From Aquimarina sediminis (GTDB taxonomy: Bacteria > Bacteroidota > Bacteroidia > Flavobacteriales > Flavobacteriaceae), in NCBI RefSeq assembly GCF_002895435.1, contig NZ_POYJ01000008.1, positions 62,001 to 126,000 of the forward strand: 64,000 nucleotides of DNA, given 5' to 3'. Position numbers and translations under genes: made by a program. The stretch's first letter is position 1; each line of letters starts with the position of its first letter. The notes beneath the pieces were generated by a model, which made no database searches, was not told the DNA's origin, and saw only the letters and a list, made by a program, of their open reading frames with translations. Positions 26,013-35,134 of the stretch are shown piece by piece.

Positions 26013-28634
26013 TTAGATAATCGTTTTTCTTTTTCTAAGATGGTTATATTGATCCATAGCATATTTTTCTTTAATATATTTTAATTGATGATAATTCTGA
26101 GCAAAATATGTTTTGGTAGGTATAGAACTATCCTTAAAACTGATAAATGCACCAGAGGTATTAGGGATCTCAAAATCTCTACTAGCCTCTATCCAATCTA
26201 ATGCCCTGTTGGTTCGGGTATATACTTTATTGTCTTGTAGCTCTTCTTTTTGCGCCAATTCGTTGTTCCACCAGGTTTGATATTGAATAGTATATATTTT
26301 GTCTTTGTAAGGGAATGCGCTTTTCTCTTTATCTTTAGGAGACATTTTTTTATAGAAATCACCATAGATTGCTCCCAAGGTTACATATGTAAAAAGACCT
26401 TTTTCTCTATTTCCTTTTAATATCAAAGGAGATGTAAGACTACTAAGTAAGGCTTCATGACCGCTAAATCCTAAGCCTTGTTTATCTACCAGGCGAGAGG
26501 TGATTTTATGAGGAGCAGGCTCGTCAAGATCAGGGGGTAGTGGCATTCCTTCTTCTCCCGCTGTTAGTAATTTGATATTTTGATATGATTCTCTATCCCA
26601 GGAGCTCATTAGATTAGCCCCATAGTCTGTTCCTATACCTCCTATACCATCTATGCGAATAGCATCTGGTGGTACACCCATATCTGTAAACTCTCTTTTG
26701 ATAAAAGCGTCTAGTTTTTCTTCTGTTCCTTCCCAGTATCCATACATCACGCAATTATGAGTAACAGTATTAGGATGAAAATCTTCATAAATTGGTTGGC
26801 TACAATTTTCATCTTTATAACCCGTGATAAGAAGTGGTTTACCATTAATTTTTAGATTGGTACCTATTAATGATGACGTTTTTTTGGATTTAATAACCTC
26901 TTCCCAACATCGTAATACATTTATGGTAGGAGTCTTTTCATTCATCTCTTGTGTGAGCTTATCATATTGATTCCATTCTAGTTCAAACTTTACCAATGTT
27001 TCTGGTAGATCAAAAGTCTGTATAAAAAATTTTGTTACGATACCATAGCTCATCCCACCACCACCTTTTAATGCCCATAGCAATTCGGGTTTATGTTTTT
27101 CAGAAACAATTTCTTTGCTGCCATCACCTAGTATTATTTCTGCTTTAACCAGATACTCACAACACATACCTTTACTTCGAGTCCAGGGACCCCAACCGCC
27201 TCCCATAATAAATCCTGGGATAGCAACAGTCGCGCAGGTACCATGAGGGATCATAACTCCTTTTTTTGCTAATGCAGTTGTGAGTTTAATAAAACGATTG
27301 CCAGGACCGATTTCTGCTACTTTAGTGTTTTTGTCTACTACTATTTCGTTAAGACCAATAAGATCAATTAGAATTGTGTTAGATCCACTGCATTCTCCTT
27401 CATGGTCATGCCCTCCTGATCTTACACTAATTGGGAGATTATATTTTATAGCTGCTTTATATACTATCTGTACATCATCTGTACAAGAACAATATACAAT
27501 AGCAAGAGGTTTTTTCTGAATTCGTCTATTAAACAACTGGCACGCCTGATTGTATTCAATAATTTGACGTCCCGTACTACTGGCTTTTCCTGTATGATCA
27601 TCATAGTTCATAGAAGTTACTATTTTTTCCTCACCAATTTCAGGAATAATCTCTTTGATAAAATGATTGAGGTTCTTTGCGTTTATGATCACTAGATTTT
27701 CACTGATTCTTAACTCAGTATCAAAAACTTCAGCGGTACTTGATTTTACTGTAATATCTCTTTCTAAAATAGGAGATACTGGAGCTATTAGATATGAATT
27801 ATAGGGGGTGAGTGATTTTTTTACCTCAATGGTTAACTCAATTTCGGGTTGCTCGTGATTTATATAGGCTGCAGAAGCATAAAACTCAGGTAGGCCTGTA
27901 GTATCCTTAAGTGTTACAGTAATCGTGCTATTTGCAGAGATAAATTCAGGGAACTGACTAGAAAGAGCATTATATTTATGTCTTATTTTTTTTAGTTCGA
28001 AAGGGGAGTCATTGATTATATTAATAATTGCAGATTGTTTTTCTATGGCTTTATATGAGATACTACCTTGATCTTTTTCAACATTAAAAGGATGGTTCAT
28101 AAGAATACCATCTTCATTACCGGTAATAGGTTCTTTTTGATGTTTTATAGTTTCATCATTAGATAAAGCACGATCCCAAATCACTATACCACCAAGTTCG
28201 CCTTGGAAAATACTTTCTTTGAGATCTTGGTTATGGTTTTTACCAATCAAAACACCTTCAATATTTTGCTTAGGTAGTCGAGGTGTATCGATTTGCATGG
28301 TAGCAATGAGTTTTCCGTTTACCAGAATCCTTGTATCTGCATCTTTTTTTATTACTGAGACATAATGCCATTGTCCGTTATTGATTCCTCCCCGGATAGT
28401 TTCAATACAAGAATTAGTACCCTTGGATTGAGACGCAAAGCTAATTTTGCCATCCATAGAAATATCAATAAAAAAGTAGCTGTTGTTTTTTGTTGAATTA
28501 TGTTGGAACAGTGAACCAAAATGGTCAGTTTTTAACCAGGTTTGAATGGTGAAATCTTGTAATCCTGCATCACCTAAGGACTGAAAATTGTGTTCGATAA
28601 AGTTGTTTTGAGTAGAATTGATTGCATGATTCAT
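26013..28634 (-). CDS. LamG domain fused to a bicovalent FAD-linked oxidase (BBE-like)
   Basis: The 873-residue protein combines an N-terminal LamG/concanavalin-like domain (residues 15-165), a beta-rich middle (about 200-300), and a PCMH-type FAD-binding oxidase from about 355 to the end. His409 in RSGGHDHEGE and Cys467 in GTCATVAIPGFIMGGG match the two residues that bind FAD covalently in berberine-bridge-type oxidases. The end (YNHLRKRK) is the BBE region. No signal peptide is visible, although LamG domains are usually extracellular. A carbohydrate- or alcohol-oxidising activity is likely. Confidence 0.85.
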   Translation of the reverse strand: MNHAINSTQNNFIEHNFQSLGDAGLQDFTIQTWLKTDHFGSLFQHNSTKNNSYFFIDISMDGKISFASQSKGTNSCIETIRGGINNGQWHYVSVIKKDADTRILVNGKLIATMQIDTPRLPKQNIEGVLIGKNHNQDLKESIFQGELGGIVIWDRALSNDETIKHQKEPITGNEDGILMNHPFNVEKDQGSISYKAIEKQSAIINIINDSPFELKKIRHKYNALSSQFPEFISANSTITVTLKDTTGLPEFYASAAYINHEQPEIELTIEVKKSLTPYNSYLIAPVSPILERDITVKSSTAEVFDTELRISENLVIINAKNLNHFIKEIIPEIGEEKIVTSMNYDDHTGKASSTGRQIIEYNQACQLFNRRIQKKPLAIVYCSCTDDVQIVYKAAIKYNLPISVRSGGHDHEGECSGSNTILIDLIGLNEIVVDKNTKVAEIGPGNRFIKLTTALAKKGVMIPHGTCATVAIPGFIMGGGWGPWTRSKGMCCEYLVKAEIILGDGSKEIVSEKHKPELLWALKGGGGMSYGIVTKFFIQTFDLPETLVKFELEWNQYDKLTQEMNEKTPTINVLRCWEEVIKSKKTSSLIGTNLKINGKPLLITGYKDENCSQPIYEDFHPNTVTHNCVMYGYWEGTEEKLDAFIKREFTDMGVPPDAIRIDGIGGIGTDYGANLMSSWDRESYQNIKLLTAGEEGMPLPPDLDEPAPHKITSRLVDKQGLGFSGHEALLSSLTSPLILKGNREKGLFTYVTLGAIYGDFYKKMSPKDKEKSAFPYKDKIYTIQYQTWWNNELAQKEELQDNKVYTRTNRALDWIEASRDFEIPNTSGAFISFKDSSIPTKTYFAQNYHQLKYIKEKYAMDQYNHLRKRKTII

Positions 28635-28936
28635 AATATATCTAATTTTTGAAAATTAGGTAGCGCTAACAGAAGTTAACGATCTACTAAGTTGGTTATT
28701 AATATATTTAACTCTAATCTACGTTTTCTTTAGATTATATCCTTACGGAAAACCAGATAAAATTTTAAAAACGAAGAGCCAGGTTTAAGATTTATACTAC
28801 GATGGAGCTTTGATATCCATGTTATATCAATTTAAGAATTTTTGAGTTCAAATTTTTGATTTGTATATTAAGAAAACCTTAACCTCTTGATGAATTAGAT
28901 ATATTTACATTTAGCATTCTAAAAACTCAACCAATA
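28635..28936. promoter_or_regulatory. Divergent intergenic region
   Basis: This 302-bp region holds the promoters of the LamG-FAD gene (minus) and the amidohydrolase gene (plus). A small inverted repeat, TAATCTA (28715-28721) and TAGATTA (28731-28737), could be an operator. I cannot place promoter boxes with confidence. Confidence 0.35.
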
Positions 28937-30556
28937 ATGAAAAAACTAGCCATCTTATTAATTACTATAGTGTTTTTTTCTTGCCAGGAACCTATAGTAG
29001 TAGATACATTAATCATCAATGCTAATGTGTATACCGTAGAGGATTCAAAACCAAGAGCTGAGGCTTTTGCTGTAAAAGATGGAAAATTTATTGCTGTAGG
29101 AAGCACTGATGAAATTTTAGAACAATACACAGCTTCAGACACTCTCGATGCAAAAGGAAAAACAATAGTTCCGGGGTTGATTGATGCCCATTGCCATTTT
29201 TATGGTCTTGGGATACAGCAGCAAAAAGTAGATCTTACGGGTACTACAAGTTATGATGAAGTATTAGATCGTATTATAGCTTTTCAGAAAGAAAAGCGGG
29301 TGTCATTTATCACGGGGCGAGGATGGGATCAAAATGATTGGGTGATAAAAGAATATCCTACAAAAGAAAAATTGGATAGTTTGTTTCCTGATACCCCAGT
29401 GGCAATAAGACGTGTAGATGGTCATGCAATGATAGCGAACCAAAAAGCACTTGATATGGCTAATATTACTATAACCACCAAAGTAACAGGAGGGGAGATT
29501 CTTCAAAACAATGGTGAACTTACGGGTGTGCTTATTGATAATCCGATGGAGTTAGTAGAAGCTATTATTCCCGAGCCAACGATACAAGAGCAAATACAAG
29601 CGCTAAAAGATGCAGAGAAAATTAATTTTGGTTATGGATTAACAACTGTGGATGATGCGGGGCTAAGTCCAGAAGTGATCACATTGGTGGATAGTTTACA
29701 AAAGGTGAATGAGTTAAAAATTAGGATGTATGCTATGATAAGCAATGTACCTCAATATGTTGATCATTATTTGAAAAATGGAGTGTATAAAAGTGATAGA
29801 CTTAATGTTTCTTCTTTTAAGGTTTATGCAGATGGAGCCTTAGGATCCAGAGGAGCTACATTAAAAAAACCATATACGGATCAGGAAAATCACTATGGGG
29901 CTATGGTTATTGGTAATGCTGATTTTAAAGCATTGGCTAAACGATTATCAGGATCTCCTTTTCAGATGAACACCCATGCTATTGGCGATTCGGCAAATGC
30001 TGTAGTAATGAAAACGTATTATGAGGTCTTACAAAATAAATCGGATAGAAGATGGCGTGTAGAGCATGCACAAGTAGTGGCTCCAGAAGAATTTGAGATT
30101 CTTAATGATAATCTGGTGATGAGTGTACAACCTACACATGCTACAAGTGATATGTATTGGGCAGATGAGCGATTGGGAAAAGAACGTATCAAAGGAGCAT
30201 ATGCATATAAAAAACTGTTAGAAAAAACGGGTAGACTCGCTCTGGGTACTGATTACCCTGTAGAGCATGTGAGTCCATTTTATACATTTTATGCAGCAGT
30301 TGCCAGAAAAGACTTAAAACAATACCCAGAAGGAGGATTTCAAAAAGAAAATGCGCTTACCAGAGAAGAAGCTTTAAGAGGAATGACTCTCTGGGCAGCA
30401 TATAGTAATTTTGAAGAGTTGGAAAAAGGAAGTATCACGACTGGTAAGTTTGCTGATTTTGTTATTCTCGAAGATGATATCATGAAGATTGAAGAAAACA
30501 AAATTCCTAATATAAAAGTAAAGGCTACTTATTTGAATGGAGAAAAAGTATACTAA
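28937..30556 (+). CDS. Amidohydrolase (YtcJ-like, amidohydrolase_3) lipoprotein
   Basis: This 539-residue metal-dependent hydrolase starts with a lipoprotein signal (lipobox FFSC, Cys17). DAHCHF provides the HxH metal site, followed by GRGWDQNDW, the ADGALGSRGATL block typical of YtcJ-like enzymes, NTHAIGDSAN and a final LGTDYPVEH (Asp). Members hydrolyse amide or imide bonds of varied substrates. It is anchored in the envelope. Upstream it is divergent from the oxidoreductase; downstream it is convergent with cysE. Confidence 0.9.
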   Translation: MKKLAILLITIVFFSCQEPIVVDTLIINANVYTVEDSKPRAEAFAVKDGKFIAVGSTDEILEQYTASDTLDAKGKTIVPGLIDAHCHFYGLGIQQQKVDLTGTTSYDEVLDRIIAFQKEKRVSFITGRGWDQNDWVIKEYPTKEKLDSLFPDTPVAIRRVDGHAMIANQKALDMANITITTKVTGGEILQNNGELTGVLIDNPMELVEAIIPEPTIQEQIQALKDAEKINFGYGLTTVDDAGLSPEVITLVDSLQKVNELKIRMYAMISNVPQYVDHYLKNGVYKSDRLNVSSFKVYADGALGSRGATLKKPYTDQENHYGAMVIGNADFKALAKRLSGSPFQMNTHAIGDSANAVVMKTYYEVLQNKSDRRWRVEHAQVVAPEEFEILNDNLVMSVQPTHATSDMYWADERLGKERIKGAYAYKKLLEKTGRLALGTDYPVEHVSPFYTFYAAVARKDLKQYPEGGFQKENALTREEALRGMTLWAAYSNFEELEKGSITTGKFADFVILEDDIMKIEENKIPNIKVKATYLNGEKVY

Positions 30557-30606
30557 GAATTACAAATAAAGCATTATGCTTTTTTTGAAGAATAAGGTGA
30601 CTGGTT

Positions 30607-31341
30607 TTATTGTACTTTACTTGCTTTTCCTTTTGGTTTGGCTGGTATTCCTGCGACGGTTATTCCTTCTGCAACATCTTTTAAGACGATTGCCCCGGCA
30701 GCTATATTAGAGTTTTTTCCAATAACGATATTGCCTAGAATGCTAGCACCAGCACCTATAACAACATTAGAACAGATTTTTGGGTGTCTTTTTCCTTCTG
30801 TTTTTCCTGTACCACCCAGAGTAACATTATGAAAAATAAACACATTATCACCAATCTCTGAAGTTTCTCCTATAACAACTCCAATCCCATGATCAATAAC
30901 CAAACCTTTGCCAATTTTTGCTGCGGGATGGATATCCATAGCATATTTTTCAAAAATCCTATTCTGTAACCATTTGGCAGCTATATGATTTCCATTACTT
31001 AAAATTTCATGAGAGAATCGATAGGCTTGCAATGCTTGATACCCTCTATAAAAAAACAATACTTCAAAATAATTTTTACATGCAAAATCTCTTTCAAAAT
31101 AGGTGACAAGATCTTGCTCAAAAAATTCTACTAAGGTAGTATTCGTATTTAGAGATTGTTGAAAAATGACAGCTAACTCAGTTGAAGATATCAGTTCATC
31201 CGACAGGCTTTTGCTTAAAATAGTAATTAGTACTTCTGCCAAGGAGTTACAGTTCTCCTGGTATTGCTCGAGAAATTTGTTAGCAATCGGATCAGATGTT
31301 CTCTTTAATTCTAATTGAATTTTATCCCAAGTATTGTACAT
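30607..31341 (-). CDS. cysE: Serine O-acetyltransferase
   Basis: The 244-residue protein has an N-terminal helical domain and a left-handed beta-helix of hexapeptide repeats, with the CysE signature [44 protein letters not shown] and KRHPKI. It transfers acetyl from acetyl-CoA to serine, giving O-acetylserine for cysteine synthesis. It is monocistronic here. A cysteine-synthase-like enzyme lies 27 kb away (58060-59421). No S-box or other sulphur riboswitch is seen upstream. Confidence 0.93.
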   Translation of the reverse strand: MYNTWDKIQLELKRTSDPIANKFLEQYQENCNSLAEVLITILSKSLSDELISSTELAVIFQQSLNTNTTLVEFFEQDLVTYFERDFACKNYFEVLFFYRGYQALQAYRFSHEILSNGNHIAAKWLQNRIFEKYAMDIHPAAKIGKGLVIDHGIGVVIGETSEIGDNVFIFHNVTLGGTGKTEGKRHPKICSNVVIGAGASILGNIVIGKNSNIAAGAIVLKDVAEGITVAGIPAKPKGKASKVQ

Positions 31342-31532
31342 TTTTTTAATAAAAGCTTTGTTAAAAGACTAATTGCCGTAGTTGAATATGTAAAAGTAGA
31401 ACAACAGAATAATATAAACAATGAAATAGATGTGAACTGATACCGGTGATAATTTAGAAACTCTAAGATATCTAAGAAAGAACTATCTCAGTTAAACCAA
31501 CGGACAATTGTCTTTTTTAGAGAAGTACCTCA

Positions 31533-32207
31533 TTATTTAATTGTGTTCATCACTTTATCCACAATGTTGTCACATCTGTCAAAGCCAAACTCGAAAACAT
31601 CTGCACTCATAGAGAGTTCATACAGCTCTTCTCTAATCATATCCTTAGCACGATGAAGACGTACTTTTACATTAGAAACTGTTAAACCTAAGCAATCAGA
31701 TATTTCAGAAATACTCATTCCTTCGACCTCTCTTAAAACATAAACGGTACTGTATTTTGCATCTAATCGATCAATAGTTTTTTCTAGTATCTGTTTCGCT
31801 TCTTGACGTATCATTTTCTTCTCAGGGTTTAATTGTTCTTTGTCTGGAATTTCAAGAACAAAATTTTTGGACAAACTGTTTTCTGAGGTATGTAAATTAC
31901 GGTATTTGCCTTTGGTTTTTAGCCTTGCCAAAGTTTCATTTATACCTATTCTAATCAACCAGGTAGAAAATTGAGAGTTATGCTTAAACTGAAATAGTTT
32001 TTCATATGCCTTTAGATAAGTGTTTTGCATGATGTCTTCAATTTCTGCCGTATCTTTTACATAACTTCTTATGACACGATACAACTTCTGATTATTCCTT
32101 CTTAATAAAATTTCATACAATTCTTTTTCTCCAGAAAGTACGCGGGTTATGACATCAGAATCCGAAATCTTGTGAGTTCTATAGTCATTTATTTTAATGG
32201 GCTCCAT
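31533..32207 (-). CDS. ECF-type RNA polymerase sigma factor
   Basis: This 224-residue sigma-70 family member has region 2 (YVKDTAEIEDIMQNTYLKAY, FSTWLIRIGINE) and region 4 (YSTVYVLREVEGMSISEISDCLGLTVSNVKVRLHRAK). I start at the ATG at 32207, because the frame upstream (to 32267) covers the promoter palindrome. No anti-sigma gene is adjacent; an extra 30-residue C-terminal tail with DRCDNIVDKVMNTIK is visible. It is divergent from a DoxX-like gene, and mirror-image ECF promoter elements suggest autoregulation and co-regulation. Confidence 0.92.
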   Translation of the reverse strand: MEPIKINDYRTHKISDSDVITRVLSGEKELYEILLRRNNQKLYRVIRSYVKDTAEIEDIMQNTYLKAYEKLFQFKHNSQFSTWLIRIGINETLARLKTKGKYRNLHTSENSLSKNFVLEIPDKEQLNPEKKMIRQEAKQILEKTIDRLDAKYSTVYVLREVEGMSISEISDCLGLTVSNVKVRLHRAKDMIREELYELSMSADVFEFGFDRCDNIVDKVMNTIK

Positions 32208-32223
32208 AGCTTTTCGTTTAATG

Positions 32224-32288
32224 TTTAGATTAAAAAGCAGATAAAAAGTTACAAATTTTGTAACCAAAATGCCTATTTCCTATCTAAA
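32224..32288. promoter_or_regulatory. Symmetric divergent ECF-type promoters
   Basis: The centre, GTTACAAATTTTGTAAC (32248-32264), is a palindrome supplying TGTAAC to both strands. On each side, exactly 18 bases further out, stands TCTAAA (plus: 32283-32288; minus: complement of 32224-32229). TGTAAC-N18-TCTAAA has the layout of -35/-10 elements for an ECF sigma factor. It drives the sigma gene on one side and the DoxX-like gene on the other. Confidence 0.7.
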
Positions 32289-32313
32289 AACCGAATAACA
32301 AAAAAAAGAAATT

Positions 32314-32694
32314 ATGAATTTACAGGTTAAAAAGGTTTTTACTTTATTAAAATATACATACGGACTTGTTCCCATAGTGGCGGGATTAGATAAGTTTACT
32401 AATATACTTACTGATTGGGGGCAATATGTTTCACCTGGATTTGCCGATATGTTACCTTTTGATAAAGGAATTTTTATGAGTATTGTAGGAATAATTGAAA
32501 TTGTAGCAGGAATTCTGGTTCTTTTTCGCCCTAAGATTGGAGGGTATGTAGTTATGGGATGGTTATTGGCTATTGCTCTTACCTTAGTTTTTAGTGGGCA
32601 TTTTATTGATGTAGCTGTGCGAGATATAGTAATGGCTATTGGAGCTTTTTCATTAGTACAGTTAACTGATATTGCCAATAAGAGTAAACAATAG
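32314..32694 (+). CDS. DoxX-like membrane protein
   Basis: The 126-residue protein has about four membrane helices. The segment LLKYTYGLVPIVAGLDKFTN and the following small-residue-rich helices resemble DoxX/DoxD-type proteins, linked in other bacteria to redox or thiol stress. It faces the ECF sigma factor gene and shares the mirror-image promoter, so it is probably a member of that sigma factor's regulon. Family assignment is moderate; it could be another short membrane family. Confidence 0.65.
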   Translation: MNLQVKKVFTLLKYTYGLVPIVAGLDKFTNILTDWGQYVSPGFADMLPFDKGIFMSIVGIIEIVAGILVLFRPKIGGYVVMGWLLAIALTLVFSGHFIDVAVRDIVMAIGAFSLVQLTDIANKSKQ

Positions 32695-32742
32695 CAAATT
32701 GAAAAAGAGAGATTGATTTTTAGGAATGCAGGTGATTTTTTT

Positions 32743-32776
32743 AAAGCATCATCAGATATACTTGATGGTGCTTTTT
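32743..32776 (+). terminator. Terminator of the DoxX-like gene
   Basis: AAAGCATCATCA and TTGATGGTGCTTTTT form a stem with one G-T pair and end in a T run. Confidence 0.75.
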
Positions 32777-32780
32777 GCTA

Positions 32781-33548
32781 TTATCGCCCTCCATTGGCTT
32801 GTAGATCAGCAATGCATTGAGGGTCTAGCTTGGGAACACCATTTCCTATCCCCATACCACCTCCAAACTCTATGGCAGCTTCCATCAAACAACCAGGTGT
32901 ATTGCAATGCCCTTTAGAATCAGAATCTTCATGTTCTGATTGTAGTGCAGTACCTATATTAACTAGCCCTAGTAAATGAGAAAATTCATGATTTAGAGTG
33001 GCGATTTCTATAGTTGCCAAAGAAGGAGAGTTAGGTTTGATACTTAATTTACGTAGTGTATTTTCATATATCACGATAGAAGTGTTTAGATATGCAGAGC
33101 CCAAGGTTACTTTTTCATTCGTATCATCTTCTTTACTTCCGTCGGCAAAATAGATATATACGGTTATATCATCTTCTTGATTAAATAGTGTTCTGGTATT
33201 GTTTTCTATTTCTATAATTTCGTCAATCGTAAATGGTCTCTTATTTGAAGAAGGTAGGGTACGTTGGGTAATAATAATTCCATCAGGTTTAAAAAGGCGT
33301 TCTTGTAAGAATTGCTTAAATCCAGTGATGGTTGTTGTTGTAGGTTCATATCCCTGAACAGAGACAATCTCTATCGTTAAGCTATTAAAATTTGTATCAC
33401 TTAATAGATCATTTGCCGAGGTTCCCAAGGGCCGTTTGTTACCAACTTGTAATGCGTCTGTAATAGGTGTGTCATCATCACTATCAGAACAACCAATAAG
33501 AATGAAAGAAAAGATCAATAGATAGCCTGTTAGTTTAATTACGTGCAC
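32781..33548 (-). CDS. Zinc metalloprotease-like lipoprotein
   Basis: This 255-residue lipoprotein (lipobox ILIGC, then a Ser/Asp linker) carries HEFSHLLGLVNIG, a HExxHxxGxxN variant of the metzincin motif. The third zinc ligand, normally H or D, appears as N. A later EHEDSDSKGHC and a Met-turn-like CLMEAA follow. It starts with GTG; no in-frame ATG precedes the signal peptide. It is anchored in a membrane of the envelope, probably facing outwards. No operon partners are evident. Confidence 0.8.
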   Translation of the reverse strand: MHVIKLTGYLLIFSFILIGCSDSDDDTPITDALQVGNKRPLGTSANDLLSDTNFNSLTIEIVSVQGYEPTTTTITGFKQFLQERLFKPDGIIITQRTLPSSNKRPFTIDEIIEIENNTRTLFNQEDDITVYIYFADGSKEDDTNEKVTLGSAYLNTSIVIYENTLRKLSIKPNSPSLATIEIATLNHEFSHLLGLVNIGTALQSEHEDSDSKGHCNTPGCLMEAAIEFGGGMGIGNGVPKLDPQCIADLQANGGR

Positions 33549-33688
33549 AAGATTTCTTTTTTTATAGGATTATAACTGATAAACAAACAGGTTTATACAG
33601 CATCTTATTTTTTGCTTAAAGATTGTTTTATTAAGTTATTTTCTTGCACAAAGATTATACCATCTATGATTTATAGAAAAGTTTTTGA

Positions 33689-34402
33689 TTAATCTACTAA
33701 GGATAATCTAGCCAAATAGTCATTGTTTTCACCTTCGCATACTAAATCACATAAGAATCCATTAGTATTTGCTGCATTTTGTAAAGTGTTGTAATCGATA
33801 TATAGCCAATCAAAACCTTCTGATTCTTGCCCTTTATACTTTAACTTATACTGCATTTCACCATAATATCCGGCAGAAGCATCTACCCAAAAACCACCAT
33901 CATCATCTTTAAACAAGTACGAAATGTCTGAGGAGTCCATTAAAATTTGCCCTCCTGGCGCCAATAAGGTTTTGATATGGCTAAAAAACACATCAATATG
34001 ATTAAGAGTACCTATAATACCACTACCATTCATTAAAAATAATATGGTATCATATGTAGAAGAGTTATGATCGAAAACATTTTGAGTAAAGGCATGTTTG
34101 AGACCTCTTTTTTTACAAACCTCAATTGCACCTTTAGAAATATCTAATGCGGTTACATCTAGATGTCTTTTATTTTGAAGAAAGAGGCTATGGCTACCTG
34201 CTCCACAACCTACATCAAGTACTTTTCCAAATGAAACATCTAGTGCTTTTTGTTCTATGTCGGGCATATCCGGATATGCTCTAAAGAGATAGGGGATAGG
34301 TATATGATCATCCTCAAAGTCATTAGCCTGTACTATAATATCCTCAGTGTATTTTTGATTATGGAAATCTTTGATGGCTTCTCCGAAAATATCATTCTTC
34401 AT
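33689..34402 (-). CDS. Class I SAM-dependent methyltransferase
   Basis: The 237-residue protein shows the Rossmann methyltransferase motif I VLDVGCGAGSHSLFLQ (about residues 58-73), the acidic end of strand 2 (VTALDIS), and a motif corresponding to strand 4 (YDTILFLMNGSGIIG). The N-terminus (MKNDIFGEAIKDFHNQKY) and C-terminus do not reveal a substrate. It is a solitary gene between the metalloprotease and the divergent Cys-cluster protein. Confidence 0.88.
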   Translation of the reverse strand: MKNDIFGEAIKDFHNQKYTEDIIVQANDFEDDHIPIPYLFRAYPDMPDIEQKALDVSFGKVLDVGCGAGSHSLFLQNKRHLDVTALDISKGAIEVCKKRGLKHAFTQNVFDHNSSTYDTILFLMNGSGIIGTLNHIDVFFSHIKTLLAPGGQILMDSSDISYLFKDDDGGFWVDASAGYYGEMQYKLKYKGQESEGFDWLYIDYNTLQNAANTNGFLCDLVCEGENNDYLARLSLVD

Positions 34403-34529
34403 ATTACTTGTTGATTTACTATTCTAGAAAACTATTTTGATTATCAGGTAAAAAAACCTAGAGATACTTAATGCTACTAATTAGAATTGGATATATCCAT
34501 AATTAGCTAGTAATAATTCTCAAAAGTTT

Positions 34530-34537
34530 TACTTTTG
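34530..34537 (+). promoter_or_regulatory. -7 box just before the Cys-cluster gene
   Basis: TACTTTTG fits TAnnTTTG and ends four bases before the ATG at 34542, so a message from it would be leaderless or nearly so. Confidence 0.4.
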
Positions 34538-34541
34538 CATT

Positions 34542-35036
34542 ATGCAAGAGTTTATAGATCAATTACCAAAACTGGCCAAAGATAAACATAACGAGAATAA
34601 AAAGTTCTTTGCTAAACTCAGAAAAAAACCACCAAAAAAATTAGATCATATTATGCAGGAGTTGCATGATGATGAATTTAGTAAAACTGATTGTTTGCAA
34701 TGCGCGAATTGTTGTAAAACCACAGGACCCTTATTTACGGATAGAGATGTAGAACGTATATCAAAATTTTTAAAAATAAAAGCACGGCAATTTGAAGAAC
34801 AATACCTTCAGACAGATGAAGAAGGTGATTTAATATTGCAGGGTACTCCTTGCACTTTTCTGGGAGCAGATAACTATTGCGCCATCTATGAAGTTAGACC
34901 AAAAGCATGCCGTGAATATCCACATACAGATCGAAAAAAATTTCAACAAATCTCTAATTTAACATTGAAAAATGTTGCTATATGCCCTGCTGCACATAAT
35001 ATTGTAGAAAAGATGAAATCTAAAATTTCACTATAG
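34542..35036 (+). CDS. YkgJ-family cysteine cluster protein
   Basis: The 164-residue protein has C-x-x-C-x-x-C-C (DCLQCANCCKTTG), then CTFLGADNYCAIYEVRPKACREYP and a final Cys in ICPAAH. This is the YkgJ/CxxCxxCC pattern thought to bind a metal or Fe-S cluster. No signal peptide or membrane helix is visible, so it is cytoplasmic. The family function is not established. It has its own near-start promoter box and a terminator shared with the LipL32-like gene. Confidence 0.85.
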   Translation: MQEFIDQLPKLAKDKHNENKKFFAKLRKKPPKKLDHIMQELHDDEFSKTDCLQCANCCKTTGPLFTDRDVERISKFLKIKARQFEEQYLQTDEEGDLILQGTPCTFLGADNYCAIYEVRPKACREYPHTDRKKFQQISNLTLKNVAICPAAHNIVEKMKSKISL

Positions 35037-35057
35037 ACCAAACTAGGGAGAAAAACA

Positions 35058-35100
35058 ATTATTCCTATACTTTCTTTAAAAAAGAAAATATAGGAATAAT
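35058..35100. terminator. Bidirectional terminator between convergent genes
   Basis: ATTATTCCTATA and TATAGGAATAAT form 12 bp, with an inner TTTCTTT/AAAGAAA stem. On the minus strand it is followed by TTGTTTTTC. It ends the Cys-cluster gene and LipL32-like gene 1. Confidence 0.8.
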
Positions 35101-35134
35101 CATAAGTGTGTGTCAATAAATTAGGGTTTATAGA

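Noticed and set aside
31342-31532. Searched for a sulphur-responsive riboswitch upstream of cysE
   Set aside because: No S-box-like pairing is visible by eye; also none before the cystathionine beta-synthase-like gene.
32280-32678. 132-codon open frame antisense to the DoxX-like gene
   Set aside because: The opposite strand has membrane-protein character and a promoter; this frame is its shadow.
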